Made by a program: the position numbers and the translations under genes. Of a DNA stretch of 36,853 bases, positions 16,158 through 24,253 are shown one piece after another. This DNA comes from an uncultured Pirellulaceae bacterium (GTDB lineage: Bacteria; Planctomycetota; Planctomycetia; Pirellulales; Pirellulaceae). Where the stretch lies: positions 1-36,853 of the forward strand of contig CAKZVF010000234.1 in NCBI GenBank assembly GCA_937921995.1. The letters run 5' to 3'. Numbering within the stretch: position 1 is the stretch's first letter; every line of letters starts with the position of its first letter. The notes under the pieces were generated by a model. The model made no database searches and was not told where the DNA came from. It worked only from the letters and a program-made list of their open reading frames with translations.

Positions 16158-17072
16158 CTAAATCGGGTGGTCGGCCAAAAACTTTTTCACGATCGGCGTG
16201 ATGCGTTCGGCTTCGTCTTCGACGACGTAATGCCCGGCGTCTTCGAACTTCGTGACTTCGGCATTGGGCCAATGCGATTGCAAACGGTCCAAACATTCAG
16301 GCCGGAAACACCAGTCCTTCATTCCCCAGATCAAGTGGATGGGCATGTCTTTGACCGAATCGAGCCCTGCCTCAATTTTCGCCAGCACATCCCAAGTTCG
16401 ATGGGAGGGTGACAACGGAATGTCTTTGACGAATCGGTAGATGGCTGTTCTATTTTGCCAGCTGTCATACGGAGCCAGTAAACCTGCCGCCGTCGACGCT
16501 CGCAATCCACCATCGCGTTCGGTGCCCATCGTCACCGCCGCCTTCGCAAACAAATTAAAGCCCTGCAGCGCGACCTGCCCAAACACGGGCCAACGACACA
16601 CGCGAATTCGAAACGGAATATAAGTCGGTGGAAACGTACCCGTGTTGAACAAGACGATCCGAGAGAAACGTTCCTTCAACCTAAGCAGCGTTCCCATCCC
16701 AATCGCGCCGCCCCAATCATGGGCCAGCAACGTGACATTTTTCAGATCCAACGATTCAACCAACGCGCACGCATTATCAATGTGATTCTGCAGACAATAG
16801 TCATAGTCGGCCGGTTTGTCGCTCAGCCCGCACCCCAAGTGATCAATGGCGATCGTTCGGTACTGGTCTGACAATCCCGTAACCAAATGCCGCCAATAAA
16901 AAGACCACGTCGGATTACCATGCACCATCAGCAGTGTCTCATGCGATGGGTCCCCTTGGTCAATGTAGTGCTGCCGATGCTGGCCGACAGAAACAAAACG
17001 CGATTCATAGGGATACTCGTCAGCCCACTTCGAAGACCGCGCCGGGGAGTTGTTTGACTTTTGCTGCGTCAC
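16158..17072 (-). CDS. Alpha/beta hydrolase, haloalkane dehalogenase / OleB-like
   Basis: A 304-residue alpha/beta hydrolase whose nucleophile is Asp rather than Ser: LLAHDWGGAIG (Asp119). The oxyanion motif is HGNPTWSFYW (51-60), the base His281 is in DAGHYVVED, and an acidic candidate Asp253 lies in WGMKDWCF. An Asp nucleophile next to Trp is the haloalkane dehalogenase pattern, shared by the OleB beta-lactone decarboxylases of head-to-head hydrocarbon synthesis. The HGNPTWSFYWRHLV and IDHLGCGLSDKP stretches resemble the OleB side, but no oleA, oleC or oleD is visible. The start is GTG. It is the first gene of a three-gene operon with CitG-like and PTPS-like enzymes. Confidence 0.8.
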   Translation of the reverse strand: MTQQKSNNSPARSSKWADEYPYESRFVSVGQHRQHYIDQGDPSHETLLMVHGNPTWSFYWRHLVTGLSDQYRTIAIDHLGCGLSDKPADYDYCLQNHIDNACALVESLDLKNVTLLAHDWGGAIGMGTLLRLKERFSRIVLFNTGTFPPTYIPFRIRVCRWPVFGQVALQGFNLFAKAAVTMGTERDGGLRASTAAGLLAPYDSWQNRTAIYRFVKDIPLSPSHRTWDVLAKIEAGLDSVKDMPIHLIWGMKDWCFRPECLDRLQSHWPNAEVTKFEDAGHYVVEDEAERITPIVKKFLADHPI

Positions 17073-17368
17073 AATGAAAAATTCAGATCGGGTTGGGGAG
17101 ACTCAATATTGATTAGTACTGGCGAGCCGAATTCTAACTTCACTCGGTCTCTCTTGATAGCCATCCCACGATGATTGAACCTGCTCCACCGTTATATCTC
17201 CACCAACAAGCGTAGCTGGTATCGCCAAATTCGTTTTCCCAATCAAAAGTTACTGGCGAAAGGCCCATTCTCAAATTACCCTCTTTGCACCTTAGGCCTG
17301 TTTAATGACGACATTGGGCGACATCGCTTCTCCTTTCAATTCTGGCACATCACAAGCACAGGCACCTC

Positions 17369-18580
17369 ATGTTCGCTGCAGAAGCAACCAACACGCTCAA
17401 GCTTATTCTCGTCTTGGCAGGCTGTGCAATGCTGGTGCAGATTCCTGAATCGGTCTTCGCCCAACAGAACGGCGGCGATGCCTTCAACGAGCAATCTTTC
17501 GGCGAAGAAGTGACTCAGCTATCGCTCGAAACCGATCAGCCGTTGAATGAAACCGATCAGCCGTTGGATGAAACGGGTCAGCCACAAACAAAGGAAGGCC
17601 AAGTCGAAGAAGTCGATTCACCGGATCCTCCCACAGCCTCCGACAGCGATCCAACTCAAACATTGCTCCAACTCCAGGCTCGCACCCAGAACATCATCGC
17701 CCAATCCGCCCCGGCTGTTGTCGCCATAGGTGAAACCGGCAGCGGCGTCATTATAAATTCTCGAGGTCTCATTCTCACTGCCTCGCACGTGACGCGTTTT
17801 GCCAATCGGAAAGTTTCTGTCGTGTTCTCCGATGGCCGCATCGCTCAAGGAATGACACTCGGCTCGAACATCGCATCCGACACTGGCGCGATACAATTAC
17901 TTTCTTCGGGCCCTTTTCCGTTCGTTGCGGTGCAGGACTCCCAGGACGCGCAACCTGGAACCTGGTGCATTGCCATGGGATACCCGTTGTCTTTTCCGCG
18001 CGGCAGACCTGCCGCTGGAAGACTCGGCCGGATACTCGAACGAAGCCAAAACGGAAAATTGATCTCCGATTGCACCATCATGGGCGGAGATTCAGGTGGG
18101 CCATTGCTTAACCTCGAAGGCAAAGTGATTGCCATCAGCAGCAGCGTGAAACTGAGCGCTGATCAGAACCTCTACATTCCTTCTGAACAGTTCGTTAAAG
18201 ACTGGCAGGACATCGCGCAGTTGATTGACAAAACGGGAAGGGACACAGCGGTTCAAACAACCCCAAACCCAACCGGCGGTAACTCGCCCCTGCAAAATCC
18301 GGCCGCCGGCAAAGCGTATCTTGGCATTAACGCTGAAACCGACCAGAACATTGTTCGCATCCGCGCAGTGCATCGCGATTCTCCAGCGGCACTTGCCGGC
18401 ATCAAACCCAACGATGTGATCGTGGAACTGGACTCAAAGCCGATCCGCAGTTTTGCTGAACTGGTTGGACATCTCAAAACACGCAAACCAGGCGAACTTC
18501 TTTTGGTTTTAATTAATCGCTACGGTTATTTGATTCGCGCCGAAGTAACGCTCGGGGGCACGAACTTGAAAAGTAAGTAA
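17369..18580 (+). CDS. Secreted trypsin-like serine protease with PDZ domain (DegP/HtrA type)
   Basis: 403 residues. An N-terminal hydrophobic segment (LILVLAGCAMLVQI ... SVFA, to about 31) exports the protein. An acidic linker (about 45-95) contains a three-times-repeated (N/D)ETDQPL-type unit. The trypsin domain has an intact triad: His140 in ILTASHV, Asp171 in IASDTGAI and Ser242 in GGDSGGPL. A PDZ domain follows (about 316-396), with AYLGINAE, SPAALAGIKPNDVIVELD and VTLGG. This is the HtrA/DegP layout for periplasmic or envelope protein quality control, or regulated proteolysis. A divergent gap of about 300 bp separates it from the hydrolase operon. Confidence 0.9.
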   Translation: MFAAEATNTLKLILVLAGCAMLVQIPESVFAQQNGGDAFNEQSFGEEVTQLSLETDQPLNETDQPLDETGQPQTKEGQVEEVDSPDPPTASDSDPTQTLLQLQARTQNIIAQSAPAVVAIGETGSGVIINSRGLILTASHVTRFANRKVSVVFSDGRIAQGMTLGSNIASDTGAIQLLSSGPFPFVAVQDSQDAQPGTWCIAMGYPLSFPRGRPAAGRLGRILERSQNGKLISDCTIMGGDSGGPLLNLEGKVIAISSSVKLSADQNLYIPSEQFVKDWQDIAQLIDKTGRDTAVQTTPNPTGGNSPLQNPAAGKAYLGINAETDQNIVRIRAVHRDSPAALAGIKPNDVIVELDSKPIRSFAELVGHLKTRKPGELLLVLINRYGYLIRAEVTLGGTNLKSK

Positions 18581-19176
18581 TTAATCAAGCGGCGATCGCC
18601 GGTGATCAGCGCCGGATCGTTTCAGTGCGACTTCAGTGCGCCCCAAATTACTCAAGTTTGAAAACCGTTGCCAACACCGCTGCCAACACCGCTGCCAACA
18701 CCGCTGCCAACACCGCTGCCAACACGAAAACAGCCACGCCCCTGCGTTGGTACGCAATGGACTGTGACGCAAAAACCCAGAATTTTTCGTACAAAAATTA
18801 GGAGTGCTTGCTGAATTCAAGCAAGAAAACGACGGGGTCAATTCACTATTGAATTGAATAAATGGCCAAGAACTGCAACGATTAACATCACTGGCGGCGG
18901 ATTTGTAGCTAAAATGTATTCGGCAGTAACCCGGCAATGGGACGTGCTCGTTCGGTCAAAGAAAAGGGCCGTCTGCGAACGCAGTTTGGAAAGGATTCAA
19001 ATTTTAAAATTCCAATTATAGAAAAGGTAAAGACAAAGCCCTTTCACATTTCTGTCCTCATCGGCTGGCTTGGCTTGCCTGATCATTTTTGACAGAGCCC
19101 ACAAACCTTCCAGCTCCCGCCCCGTCACTTCCACATTGATCTACAACTTTCGTCCTCTTCATCCCCCCAAGCACCT
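18581..19176 (+). other. Intergenic region between the two protease genes
   Basis: A 596-bp gap. It holds a 12-bp tandem repeat (18665-18726), a hairpin CTTGCT/AGCAAG (18807-18825) and an inverted repeat TCAATTC/GAATTGA (18838-18857). A 118-codon minus-strand frame crosses it, but its CWQR-repeat product is an artefact of the tandem repeat. No gene or clear promoter was seen. Confidence 0.55.
18665..18726. repeat. 12-bp tandem repeat, about five copies
   Basis: The unit GCCAACACCGCT is repeated nearly perfectly (18670-18717, plus a partial fifth copy to 18726). It lies outside any supported gene, about 90 bp after a stop codon. Confidence 0.85.
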
Positions 19177-20466
19177 TTGTCTTCTAAACACTTCGGCCTA
19201 AAAAATTTCCTACGCCAAACGCATTCGTCGATTCTCTTGATGATGATGTTTGGTTGTGGTGTTCTCGCGCCTCGCACGCACGCCCAAGAACCTCATTCGT
19301 TAACCGAATCCCCTTCTGTAAAAGAGGCCGCTTTAGAAGGCTCCGAAGCGCGTTCGCCCGGCACTTTCTCAATTCCCAGCAAATCTCCGTTGGACAGTGC
19401 TTCGGCTTTCCGATCGCCGCTGTCGACTCGGCAACCGGCCGAAGACCTCACCCGATTTACAAAGCGCGACGCCGAATTCTCACAATCCTTAAGCGCCATC
19501 ACAGATGCTACGATCAAGTCTGTTGTTCGTTTGGTAGGTGAAGGCGACCAACACATTCTTGGCACGCTGGTTTCAACCAACGGCATGATTGTTTCTAAAC
19601 ACAGCGCGGCTAAAAAAATGAATCGCTGTGTTTTTTCTGATGGGCAATCTTGGCCTTTTCGCATTTTAAAGTTTGACCAGAAGAAAGACCTTTGCTTGAT
19701 TCGCGTTAACCGCAAAGGCCTGACGCCAATCAAGTTCCGCAGTGACCTTGATCGCCAACGACAGGTCAGCACACAGCCGACTTTCCACCCGGTGAGTCTC
19801 ATTCCGCCGTCATCAGGGAGTCTGGCGTTGAGCGTCGGGCATCACAAAGACGTCGCTGCTTTTGGTATGGTGACCATGGGGCTGCACGATTTTCAAATCG
19901 CGGAACCCGAGTGCCCCGATTGTGTTGACATGGGCATCACTGTTTCGCCCTATCCTTCGCTGACCCGCGTCAACGGCATCGTCTATCCACATCGGCGAGG
20001 CATCAAGGTTCTGCGCGTCTATCCACGTTCGGCTGGCGAAAGTCTGGGCTTACTGGTGGATGATCTTGTCAATACGATCAATGGAGTGAAGGTTACCGAG
20101 CGTCAAATCCTTGACCGAGAAGCTAAGAAAATTCGCGCTGGCGACGTGATGACGATGAAGATTTTTCGTAAGGGCTATCCGCGCGAGCTGACCTACAAAA
20201 TCCCCAACGCCAGAAAAACGCTTTACGATCGCTGGGGAGGCGGGCCCTACAGCGAACGACGATTTGGCTTTGGCCCTGTCATCGTTCACGATTCGGTCTT
20301 GGATCCACAAGATTGCGGAGGCCCATTGGTCAACGTTGAAGGCCATGTCATCGGTTTGAACATCGCACGCTCCATGCGTGTCGCATCGTTCGCCATCAAC
20401 ATTGAAGACGTTTTCCTATTCGTCAAAACTCACTCGCCCGAAACGAAGCTGCAGTTTCTGGAATAG
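19177..20466 (+). CDS. Secreted trypsin-fold protein with Cys nucleophile and inserted PDZ domain
   Basis: 429 residues. The TTG start gives a signal peptide (ILLMMMFGCGVLAPRTHA). The trypsin-like part has His142 in VSKHSA and Asp171 in KKDLCLIRV, but the nucleophile motif is DPQDCGGPLVN with Cys380 in place of Ser. A PDZ-like module (about 262-342: GIKVLRVYPRSAGESLGLL, VDDLVNTINGVKV) lies between the Asp and the Cys, inside the protease domain rather than after it. The rest of the fold (VIGLNIARS, 391-399) is preserved. It could be a cysteine-type chymotrypsin-fold protease or a substrate-binding pseudo-protease. It follows the canonical HtrA-type gene on the same strand. Confidence 0.82.
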   Translation: MSSKHFGLKNFLRQTHSSILLMMMFGCGVLAPRTHAQEPHSLTESPSVKEAALEGSEARSPGTFSIPSKSPLDSASAFRSPLSTRQPAEDLTRFTKRDAEFSQSLSAITDATIKSVVRLVGEGDQHILGTLVSTNGMIVSKHSAAKKMNRCVFSDGQSWPFRILKFDQKKDLCLIRVNRKGLTPIKFRSDLDRQRQVSTQPTFHPVSLIPPSSGSLALSVGHHKDVAAFGMVTMGLHDFQIAEPECPDCVDMGITVSPYPSLTRVNGIVYPHRRGIKVLRVYPRSAGESLGLLVDDLVNTINGVKVTERQILDREAKKIRAGDVMTMKIFRKGYPRELTYKIPNARKTLYDRWGGGPYSERRFGFGPVIVHDSVLDPQDCGGPLVNVEGHVIGLNIARSMRVASFAINIEDVFLFVKTHSPETKLQFLE

Positions 20467-20535
20467 GGTTTTCGTTTGGGGGCCGGTGCTGCGTTTGCAA
20501 GGACGGACCAGTTCCTGCCGGAATGAGCCAACCGT

Positions 20536-21291
20536 CTAACGATACTTCCAAATCGAATAGATAATCTTCGTGCCCGCTTTTATCGTCCCAGAGATCGTGC
20601 CACTGATTTTGCTGACGCCGACACGCCGCCGATAAGCAACGGGCACTTCGATCGTGCGAAGATTTTGCTGGATGGCTTTCATTTGCATCTCGATGGTCCA
20701 GCCAAAATTTTCGTCAACCATCTCCAGCTGTTTCAAACTGCTGTACCGTATTGCACGCAGAGGCCCCAGGTCGGTGTAGTCATTTTTGCCGACAAACATA
20801 CGCATCAACCAACACGCAAACTTATTCCCGTAGATACTTTGAGGCGGCATCGCACCTTTTTCGCGATTGCCTTTGATTCGAGACCCAAGAACAAAATCTT
20901 GTTCTCCGGTAAGTATCGGATCGATCAAACTGGCCACGGCATCCACGTGATCACTGTAATCCGCATCCGCGAACAACACGACTTCCACGTGGCGGCGTTC
21001 TTCTTGAAACAACCGATCTACTTCGGCGATCCCCGCAAGACACGCCGCACCATAGCCGCGTTGGGATTCCTCGATGACACGCGCCCCGCCTTGCCTTGCA
21101 CAATCAGCGGTTGAGTCGGTCGAACCATTATCAACCACAATGACTTCACCCATTGGTGGCATGTCATTTAACACCATCGGCAAAGAACGTTCTTCGTTGA
21201 GCGCAGGAATGATGACGACGACGGATTCGAAAACGGTCGCGGCATCCACTGGCTTCATTACACTATCTTCCGTTATTGAGACAACGCTCAT
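20536..21291 (-). CDS. Glycosyltransferase family 2 (dolichol-phosphate mannosyltransferase-like)
   Basis: A 251-residue GT-A enzyme: VVIIPALNEERSL, VIVVDNGSTDST, the metal-binding LFADADYSD (D-x-D), and GWTIEMQMKA near the C-terminus. It resembles polyprenyl-phosphate sugar synthases that load a sugar onto a lipid carrier at the inner membrane, but no C-terminal transmembrane pair is present. The start is an ATG. It lies 25 bp downstream of a small lipoprotein gene on the same strand, so the two are probably co-transcribed. Confidence 0.9.
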   Translation of the reverse strand: MSVVSITEDSVMKPVDAATVFESVVVIIPALNEERSLPMVLNDMPPMGEVIVVDNGSTDSTADCARQGGARVIEESQRGYGAACLAGIAEVDRLFQEERRHVEVVLFADADYSDHVDAVASLIDPILTGEQDFVLGSRIKGNREKGAMPPQSIYGNKFACWLMRMFVGKNDYTDLGPLRAIRYSSLKQLEMVDENFGWTIEMQMKAIQQNLRTIEVPVAYRRRVGVSKISGTISGTIKAGTKIIYSIWKYR

Positions 21292-21316
21292 TTTATTTTT
21301 CGTCCACAGCCGTATC

Positions 21317-21520
21317 TCACCGTGTCGACGATCCTCCGTGGCCGGGGTTGTTTTGCTGGTAAGGCGACACTGACTCCGTCGGAGTATACGTTCGAATGGC
21401 GCCGTTGGTCACCGGTGGCTGCTGATAGCCCGGCTTTGACCAGACGGAATTGCCCGTTTGGCACCCCGCAACCATCGGGCAGAGAATTGTAAAAACGACC
21501 GTCGCGAGTTTAAACGACAT
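21317..21520 (-). CDS. Small putative lipoprotein, 67 aa
   Basis: A short protein with a signal peptide ending in a good lipobox, PMVAGC (V-A-G-C, Cys about residue 20). The mature part is a Pro/Gln/Ser/Tyr-rich, unstructured stretch of about 47 residues (WSKPGYQQPPVTNG). It would be a lipid-anchored envelope protein of unknown function. It is upstream of the GT2 gene and probably in the same transcript. Confidence 0.6.
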   Translation of the reverse strand: MSFKLATVVFTILCPMVAGCQTGNSVWSKPGYQQPPVTNGAIRTYTPTESVSPYQQNNPGHGGSSTR

Positions 21521-21840
21521 TTCTATTCCTTGATGAACTTGGCTTGTTTAGGCCCATTGCATCATGTGCCAGCCTTTGCGACAAGATCAACTTGCATCAC
21601 GTTCGCCGAAGCGGGGCGGCCTTAGCCAAAGAAAAATCAAATGTAATAATTCGCACTAATGCCGCGATTTTCGACAAGCGGCCTCCATGATCTTCCAATC
21701 TAATCTTGACCGTCACCATGGCGTTGAAATAAATTGTTGAGGGTAAAAAGTTGCTCAATCCGTGCGAACGTTCGTAAGATTTGATCCGCTGAAGCTTCTT
21801 AAATGGGCACCCCCGTAATTTTCAGGACTGTTAAAAAAGT
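21521..21840 (+). other. Divergent intergenic region upstream of arsM
   Basis: A 320-bp gap between the lipoprotein and arsM. A perfect 10-bp palindrome CGAACGTTCG (21765-21774), 66 bp before the arsM ATG, could be an operator. No clear consensus promoter was seen. Confidence 0.4.
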
Positions 21841-23028
21841 ATGTCTAATCCCGACACGATCCAGCTCAACCCCGAACCCTCTGTTCATCAACGGTATTCA
21901 GCTGCCTCACAGGAGCGTGAACCGGCGCTTTGCTGTCCCGTCGTTTATGACCAAAAGTACCTCGAAGTCATCCCCCAAGAGATCATCGACCGCGACTACG
22001 GTTGCGGTGATCCATCGCCCTACGTTAATGAGGGTGATGTCGTCGTTGACTTGGGCTCAGGCGGTGGCAAACTTTGCTACATCATTTCACAGCAAGTAGG
22101 AGAAACGGGACGCGTCATCGGAGTCGACGTTAACCAGGACATGCTGGAACTGGCCAAAAGTTACCAACAGGAAGTCGCCGACAAAATCGGCTACAGCAAC
22201 GTTGAATTTCGCTATGGAAAGATTCAAGATCTTGCCTTGGACTTAGACCTGTTGGCCGACACAATGGAATCGGCGACCGCGGGGATGTCCAAAGAAGCCA
22301 AAGCACTCGAACTGATCGACTTGCCGGAGAAACTTAGAAGCCAGTCACCCATGATCGCTGACAACAGCGTGGACTGCGTTGTCTCCAACTGTGTTCTAAA
22401 TTTGGTCGCACCAGCGGATCGCCGACAACTGTTTGCTGAAATTTTCCGCGTGCTAAAGCCCGGCGGCAAAGCTGCGATCAGTGACATCGTTTCCGACGAA
22501 GACGTGCCGATGGACCTTCAAAAGGATGGCGAACTTTGGTCGGGTTGTATTTCGGGGGCTTGGCGAGAAGACAAATTTGTTGACGAATTCCAAGACGCTG
22601 GTTTTGCCGGTATCGTGATCGATAAACGTCAAGAAGAAGCTTGGCAGACCGTCAAAGGTATCGAGTTCCGCAGCGTCACGTTGCTGGCTTACAAACCTTC
22701 AAGTGCGCCGTGCATGGAAACAAACCAGGCAGTCATTTACAAAGGCCCGTTTGAATCAGTTCAAGACGAAGCGGGGCACGTCTATCCGCGCGGCGTAAGA
22801 ATGGCCGTTTGTGATCGAACCTTTGCCGCCTTAATGAAGGCTCCGTACGAGGGTCAATTCATTCCCGTCGAACCGATCAATCCAATCGCGCCCGAGGACG
22901 CCCAGCCTTTCGATTGCAACGTCAATCGCGCCCGCGACCCACGCGAAACCAAAGGACAGCAATACAACCTGACGATTCAGTCCATCGGCGAAGATTGCTG
23001 CGGCGGAAGCAACGACAGCTGCTGCTAG
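21841..23028 (+). CDS. arsM: Arsenite methyltransferase (ArsM-type)
   Basis: 395 residues. A SAM-binding motif, VVDLGSGGGK (68-77), lies in a Rossmann core, with VLKPGGKAAISDIV (204-217) after it. The three cysteines that hold As(III) in known ArsM enzymes have clear counterparts: Cys55 in YGCGD, Cys184 in SNCVLNLV and Cys235 in LWSGCISGA. A run of about 40 residues (about 130-170, Leu/Asp/Glu-rich) is inserted between the motif after RYGKIQ and the DNSVDCVVSNC strand. An extra C-terminal domain of about 105 residues (290-395) ends in GEDCCGGSNDSCC. The enzyme adds methyl groups to arsenite. It is followed at 60 bp by arsS, so the pair probably makes arsenosugar precursors. Confidence 0.92.
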   Translation: MSNPDTIQLNPEPSVHQRYSAASQEREPALCCPVVYDQKYLEVIPQEIIDRDYGCGDPSPYVNEGDVVVDLGSGGGKLCYIISQQVGETGRVIGVDVNQDMLELAKSYQQEVADKIGYSNVEFRYGKIQDLALDLDLLADTMESATAGMSKEAKALELIDLPEKLRSQSPMIADNSVDCVVSNCVLNLVAPADRRQLFAEIFRVLKPGGKAAISDIVSDEDVPMDLQKDGELWSGCISGAWREDKFVDEFQDAGFAGIVIDKRQEEAWQTVKGIEFRSVTLLAYKPSSAPCMETNQAVIYKGPFESVQDEAGHVYPRGVRMAVCDRTFAALMKAPYEGQFIPVEPINPIAPEDAQPFDCNVNRARDPRETKGQQYNLTIQSIGEDCCGGSNDSCC

Positions 23029-23088
23029 TTTCAATCACCGGAATTCCAAACTCCCTTTCCCTTCATTTCTTCCCAACAGGCACCGACA

Positions 23089-24141
23089 TTGAATCTTCCT
23101 ATCCTTTCGCTGAAACGGCGAGGTGCTGATCTGGCGGACGCGCGCGAACAAGTGAAGGTCTTAGAGGGGCCCAGCGTTCACCCGCGGTTTGATGATTTTT
23201 TGCAAACCAGAGGCATCGCCGAACTGAAGGCAGACGGCATCGAGATCCTTCAAATCAACGTGGGCAAGCTATGCAATATGACTTGCCGCCATTGCCACGT
23301 GGACGCGGGGCCCGATCGCAAAGAAGAGAACATGGATCGGGAAACGGTGGATCTATGTTTGGCGGCGATTGCCAGTTCGAACATTAAAACGTTGGATCTG
23401 ACCGGTGGTGCTCCGGAGATGAATGCTAACTTCAAGTACTTCGTCACTGGAGCGAAGAAGCTTGGCTGCCACATCATCGACCGCTGCAACCTGACGATTT
23501 TGCTGGCCAACGGATTCACCGACATGCCGGAATTTCTGGCGGAGAACGAAGTTGAGATCGTGGCATCGTTGCCCTGCTATTTGGAAGAGAATGCCGATGC
23601 CCAGCGCGGTGATGGTTCCTTTCAGAAATCAGTCAAGGCACTGAAACGCCTGAACGATCTGGGTTATGGAAAATCGAATTCGAACTTAATGCTGACCTTA
23701 GTCTACAACCCAGTCGGTCCTTCACTGCCTCCGGATCAGTCAAAATTGGAATCCGACTATCGCGAGCAATTGCTCAGCCGTTACGGGATTCATTTTAATC
23801 GTCTGTTCACAATCACCAACATGCCGATCAGCCGATACTTGGAGCACCTGATTGACGAGGGCGATTACGAGGCCTACATGACGAAGTTGGTCGAAGCGTT
23901 TAATCCGGCGGCGGCCAGTGGCGTCATGTGCACGAAGATGCTGTCTGTCGGTTGGGACGGCAGAATCTTTGACTGCGACTTCAATCAGATGCTCGAACTA
24001 CCCACCGCCCACAATCAACCCAAACACATTCGCGACTTTTCTGCCGATACACTCAACACCCGCCCCATCGTCACCGGCCGGCATTGTTTCGGCTGCACCG
24101 CCGCTGCCGGTTCAGGATGCCTTGGAGCCATCGACGGTTAA
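23089..24141 (+). CDS. arsS: Arsenosugar biosynthesis radical SAM protein ArsS-like
   Basis: 350 residues. The radical-SAM cluster motif is CNMTCRHC (Cys62, Cys66, Cys69), preceded by IEILQINVGKL. LTGGAPEMN is the radical-SAM GGxP-type strand, followed by LLANGFTDMPEFL. The C-terminal cysteine-containing region (HCFGCTAAAGSGC) is typical of the family. ArsS adds a 5'-deoxyadenosyl group from SAM to dimethylarsinous acid in arsenosugar synthesis. The start is a TTG at 23089, and no better one exists nearby. The palindromic repeat copy B starts 2 bp after the stop. Confidence 0.9.
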   Translation: MNLPILSLKRRGADLADAREQVKVLEGPSVHPRFDDFLQTRGIAELKADGIEILQINVGKLCNMTCRHCHVDAGPDRKEENMDRETVDLCLAAIASSNIKTLDLTGGAPEMNANFKYFVTGAKKLGCHIIDRCNLTILLANGFTDMPEFLAENEVEIVASLPCYLEENADAQRGDGSFQKSVKALKRLNDLGYGKSNSNLMLTLVYNPVGPSLPPDQSKLESDYREQLLSRYGIHFNRLFTITNMPISRYLEHLIDEGDYEAYMTKLVEAFNPAAASGVMCTKMLSVGWDGRIFDCDFNQMLELPTAHNQPKHIRDFSADTLNTRPIVTGRHCFGCTAAAGSGCLGAIDG

Positions 24142-24142
24142 C

Positions 24143-24243
24143 CCGTAGTGGATGAGGCAACGAATCCCGCATCTGCATTAAACGTTGCCTGTAATCCTGC
24201 GGGATCTAATTCCCCGCAGGACTCGTTGCCTCGTCCACTACGG
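24143..24243. repeat. Palindromic repeat, copy B (full length, nested hairpin)
   Basis: A 101-bp inverted repeat. The outer 25-bp arms (24143-24167 and 24219-24243, beginning CCGTAGTGGATGAGG) match at 23 of 25 positions. An inner CCTGCGGG/CCCGCAGG hairpin (about 24196-24220) sits in the right half. It lies between arsS and xylA, which converge, and could fold as a cruciform or a two-way terminator. Confidence 0.9.
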
Positions 24244-24253
24244 CCGACACGAA

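Noticed and set aside
18665..18726. CRISPR array
   Set aside because: The units are 12 bp and contiguous without spacers, and no cas genes are present.
18581..18937. 118-codon minus-strand frame with CWQR repeats
   Set aside because: It is generated by the 12-bp tandem repeat and has no ribosome site or conserved segment.
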